Source: Purshia tridentata
Lineage: Eukaryota > Streptophyta > Magnoliopsida > Rosales > Rosaceae
Length of the DNA: 64,000 bases
Reading direction: 5' to 3'
Assembly: GCA_003254885.1 (NCBI GenBank)
Contig: QANT01000313.1
Span: 1 to 64,000, forward strand
Below the pieces are notes generated by a model, which was given only the letters and a program-made list of their open reading frames with translations, searched no databases and was not told the origin of the DNA. The translations under genes and the position numbers were made by a program. Positions within the stretch are counted from its first letter, which is position 1; every line of letters begins with the position of its first letter. Positions 60,208 through 64,000 of the stretch are shown here, in pieces.

Positions 60208-61231
60208 GCAATCAGTCGACTTACAACTGATCTGGGTTCTTGTTGTTTTTCTGAGTTCCTATCCTTTTGTTCATAACTTGGGTGGACTTCTAGAGAGTTC
60301 GTTATGTGATATCTAGTAATTTTGTAGTAATAATAAAATCCTAGGTTTGATGAATTCTAGGCCTCAAAGTGCATAGCTTATATTAGTAGTACCCGTTTTC
60401 TTGTGTCCGTTTGACATTCTCAGTTTGCCATTCGTGTTCTGATACCCTTGAGAATCTGAGATGGTTAATCACATACATTTTGGTTGGTTTAATGTGAATT
60501 CTATGATGGACTGCTCAAGTTTTGGAAATGTTTGTCTTCAAAAAAAAAAAAAAAAATGCTTCAGGTTGATTGCCTACGAATGAATTATTGTCCGATTTCT
60601 CTGTCAATGTCAGTGAGACCTGACATTGCCACTTCACCTAATTATTTGTCTTAGCAACCCGACCCCCTTCCGTAAGATTTGCTTTCTTAATAATTCTGTC
60701 CATTCCAAGGTAGAAACTGGAAAGGAAAATAAATAAAAAGGTTGAACAGAAATTGTATTTTAGAACGAGAAATCCCTAGGGAAAAAGATCCAGACAACAA
60801 ATATAATCTTCCATTAATGTAGCAAAAGACCATAAGGATATTTCACCTCAATTGAGATTCCAAAGGAAACAATGTATCAGAGTTCTTGTGTCCGTGTAAA
60901 AGCTGTCTGAATCAAAACTGCCTAAGGATGAAATTTTTGTGTCAAAGGGATAAACCCAATTCCTCATTGCTTTTCTGTAACATAAATGATACATAATATT
61001 ATTTTCTAATGTTTGTACAACAGACGAGCTCTGCTCACCGCGCAAAGGATGGTACATCCTCCTCTGAAACTCTTACCTTGATATCACCCACTCCTTACAG
61101 CATCTCTTCCACAAATTCTCAAGGTATGGGTTGCCAAACTAATATGCTAGAGCATGGCTGTGCTTAAATCCTCACCACTATGCAAGCACACCTAAGAAAT
61201 TACATTGCATAAGCTGCAGCACCATCAAATA
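60208..61231. other. Intergenic region between convergent RER and ZIP genes
   Basis: It contains the two facing 3' UTRs. A run of about 17 A lies at 60,540-60,556. No other gene is seen. Confidence 0.45.
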
Positions 61232-64000
61232 TCATCTGACAGCCTCTGGTGCAGAATTGCAATAAGGTGTGTGCAAGCAAACCAACTTGGTGCAAGTCAA
61301 ACACAGAGTTGCTAACCCCACCCCCATCAAAATCCCACAACTGCTTTTACGCATATCCAACCTTGCTGCTCTCTTGACTACATTTCCAAAACTTGGGAAT
61401 AGTCCCCCACAAGCAAAAACCATCACATGGTCTAGACCGCTATAGTCAATTCCTGCGAGTATTGCTCCAATTGCAGATACTGGACCCATGAATCCAATTA
61501 GAGCAGCCACTGCAAGGGACCCCTGCCAGTTATCAGTAGCCCCAAAGATGCAGCTAGCCACAGCTGCACCCCGAGGGAGTCCATGTAGGGAGACAGGAAG
61601 GACCATGTGCCGACCAAGACCATAAGCTTTGGGTGCAGCAACCCCTAGTGCAAGGCCTTCAGCCAAAGCATGAAGGGCAACTGCTCCACACGAAAAGAAT
61701 GACTGGAGGGTGTGAACGCTCACTGGAAAGCCTGTTAATGTGGGTAAGTTATTCCCTGAAATTCTTTTGCGACCTGCAACCTTCAAAATACTAGAGCTCA
61801 AAATATGGACAGATGCAGCTCCCATTGCAAGCAGAAACATAAGAGGAAGAAATCCCATCTTCGACGAAAAAAGTAGCTGCAATGGTCGCCAGGCACCAAG
61901 GACAAAGGCAATGCCAGATGCTGCACCCATGAGAAGAGCATGCTGAAACTGGAAAGCAAGTGCAAATGCAACAAGAACAATGCCACCAAGCAATGGCCCA
62001 AGACCGAAAAGTAATGAAACAAAGAAGCCAGAAGCGTCCTCTGAGCTGCAACACAAAACATGTAAAAAATAAGAGCTTCCATGAAGAGAAGAAATCAATC
62101 ACATTAAACAAATATCATAGACATGCATTCTCCTCAAAAAATTTTTTTTTTTTATTTTAAAAGAGCTCACTTGTAGTCATGGCTAAAACTATGAAAAAGA
62201 GTGCTAAGAGCTTCCATGAATGCTACAGAGAGAGTAGCTGCTGATGCAACCTGTGATGGAGAGGCTTCCTACAACCAAAAGCCAAAAGAAACTAAATCCG
62301 TTAGAAATGGAAAGAATCTTACAGGTACTTAATAAATCTAAATTCAGGTCCCATATTATATTGGAAGTTCAATCTAACCCAAAAGGTTCTAAAAGCCTAC
62401 TGCAAAAAGTATAAGCTTTTGAAGAAACAACCAAACAGAACAAGTCCCAAGAGGCAAGTTACCTTGAATGCATCAGGAAGCACCTCTGCAATAACCATCC
62501 AGATCATACATCCAGCAGCAAAGCCCGTACAGAAAGGAAGGAACTTGCTAAATGCATCAGCACATATGAATGAAGGAACTGCTACAAGGGGCTGCAACAA
62601 TAATATACACAGTAGGCCGTTAAGTTAAAAAGGTCATATTGAAGGTGTCAACTAGGTTAGTAAAAGTCCTTTGGTGTCGTCCTAGGACCTGGGATCAAAA
62701 CCTGCTTCACCAATAGGGTTTATAAGGTGGGAAAGAGCTAACTTCCGTTGTGTGGCCCATAGGCCCAACACCACCACCACCACCACCCCCCCAAGCGTCC
62801 TATTTATTAAAATAGTGAACAAATATCCAGCCACAACAACTAGTAACTCAAAATTTAATTTTCAGCATTTTTCTTTCTTTTTATACCTTTACGTGAATGT
62901 AATTAGAAATCAAGATCAAGTCATTTAAATCTTATTATATGGATGCACTTGCAATTGAACCTTGGCTTGGATTGGTTTAAATCTTATTTATTTGTCTAAG
63001 GTGAAAATAGTAACATAATCAGAATGCAATTCTCCTAGACTTGGTTAAATATTCTCAAATCACATGAATTTTATCTCACAACTTACCTGCGGTAATGATG
63101 TAATCACACTCCATAACATGGCATTCTGTGGAGAAACACCCCTGGATGCAAGCATCATACTCACAGCTAATCCTTCTGGAATATTGTGCACAGCAATAGC
63201 CAAAGTTACCAAAAGGCCCTGAGAGAAACCCTTTGAGCCAGCAAAGGAAACCCCAACACCGGAGCCCTCCCCAAATGAATGAAGAGTCATTATCCCAATC
63301 ACAAGAACGACTTTAGTTGCATCTGCACCTTTAATGTCCAACATACTAACTTCTCCATATTGTTCAAGAAACTGAAACCAGATACATCCTAGCATTATGT
63401 ATCAGAAGACACCACAACTAATACAGATACACACAAGCAGATATATTTAAAACAGATATTGTTCAAGGGAAATATCTTTGTGACAAACTTATAGGAGTTC
63501 CTAACTTGAAAGTCAGGAAAATATCAGATCAATTTCAACCCTCTTTCATCAAAAGATAATACAGAATGAGAGACAAGGGCATGGTTTGGACTATCTAGGC
63601 CTATTTTGTTCAGGTTTCTTGATGTATCATATTTGGCACCCAAAAGGCAATTTTCCTTTTTCGTAGATGTATTACAGGTTCAGAAAGTAATCGAGCGCAT
63701 AAACACTCAAATAGAACGAATAAGGCACTCAGTAAAATGCAATGGAAATGTGAATTCTAAGAAGCAGGAATCAAATTTACAATAATAGGAAGCAGAAACT
63801 AAATTTAAAATAATGGGAAAGATATAAAAAGACAAAAGAAAATGAAAGGGCAAAGTCCATACCTTCTTGCAAAGCCAAATAAAAAGTCCCCCAGCTAAAA
63901 TGCCAAAAACAACCCAATTCCCAGCATCATGACCTTGCCCCTCCTGTACAAGATCAAAGCTCGCAGCCAACATCACACCAGCAGCCATTCCATTACACAA
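61232..64000 (-). CDS. ZIP family metal-ion transporter (5' part outside the window)
   Basis: Five exons are seen on the minus strand (5' to 3'): 63863-64000 and beyond, 63087-63371, 62463-62591, 62171-62268 and 61232-62045. They join in frame to 487 residues. The gene continues past 64,000, so the N-terminus is missing. ZIP signatures in membrane helices are LHSFGEGSGVGVSFAG and AVHNIPEGLAVS, in the third of the family-defining helices, where His/Asn/Glu line the metal path. A further pair, ALHALAEGLALGVA and HGLPRGAAVAS, lies in the last exon, giving a long, doubled-looking architecture compared with a typical ~350-aa plant ZIP. Substrate is probably Zn or a related divalent ion. From memory the counterpart is At3g08650. 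A degenerate repeat with a (CAC)n tail interrupts the intron near 62,650-62,800. Confidence 0.88.

Noticed and set aside
62650-62800. Possible tRNA-derived SINE in a ZIP intron (B-box-like GGGATCAAAACC and a CAC-rich tail)
   Set aside because: No convincing A box, poly-A tail or target duplication could be seen.

Overview
This is nuclear DNA of a dicot plant. It is AT-rich, its genes are split by GT-AG introns, and the protein families (CYP714 P450, PIN-LIKES, DUF1191, RETICULATA-RELATED) are plant-specific or plant-typical. Gene style suggests a rosid, perhaps Rosaceae; that is an impression, not a measurement. Two single-base 'n' positions mark assembly joins.

Left part (1-30,100). A CYP714-type cytochrome P450 with a duplicated core promoter is followed by an intergenic stretch that holds a second copy of the P450 upstream region. 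Then come a complete PIN-LIKES (PILS6-type) auxin carrier (+), a RING-H2 E3 ligase with one C-terminal membrane helix (-), a bromodomain protein (+), a coiled-coil protein (+), a 71-residue tail-anchored-looking protein (-) and a multi-span RNFT-type RING E3 ligase (-). From memory, several of these resemble the Arabidopsis At5g01960-At5g01990 neighbourhood.

Right part (34,000-64,000). A DUF1191 membrane protein (+), the 66-residue complex I subunit MWFE/NDUFA1 (-, two short exons), a STAR/KH RNA-binding protein (+), a RETICULATA-RELATED plastid protein (+) and a ZIP metal transporter (-, cut by the window edge). From memory this order matches Arabidopsis At3g08600-08610-08620-08630/40-08650.

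Between the KH gene and the RETICULATA-RELATED gene lies about 10 kb (48,625-58,800) that does not fit that conserved order. It holds (1) a divergent, shortened but apparently intact ribosomal protein L5 (uL18)-like gene; (2) a large inverted repeat with arms of about 1 kb made from the 3' half of that gene, with a copy of the KH gene's 3' flank in the loop; and (3) a 4.4-kb array of about 25 copies of a ~162-bp unit. The minus strand of the array looks like the remains of an Asn/His/Ala-rich repeat protein, with recurrent stops of the CAG-to-TAG kind. This block is the most unusual part of the window.

No rRNA, tRNA, CRISPR array, convincing LTR element or virus-derived gene was recognised.
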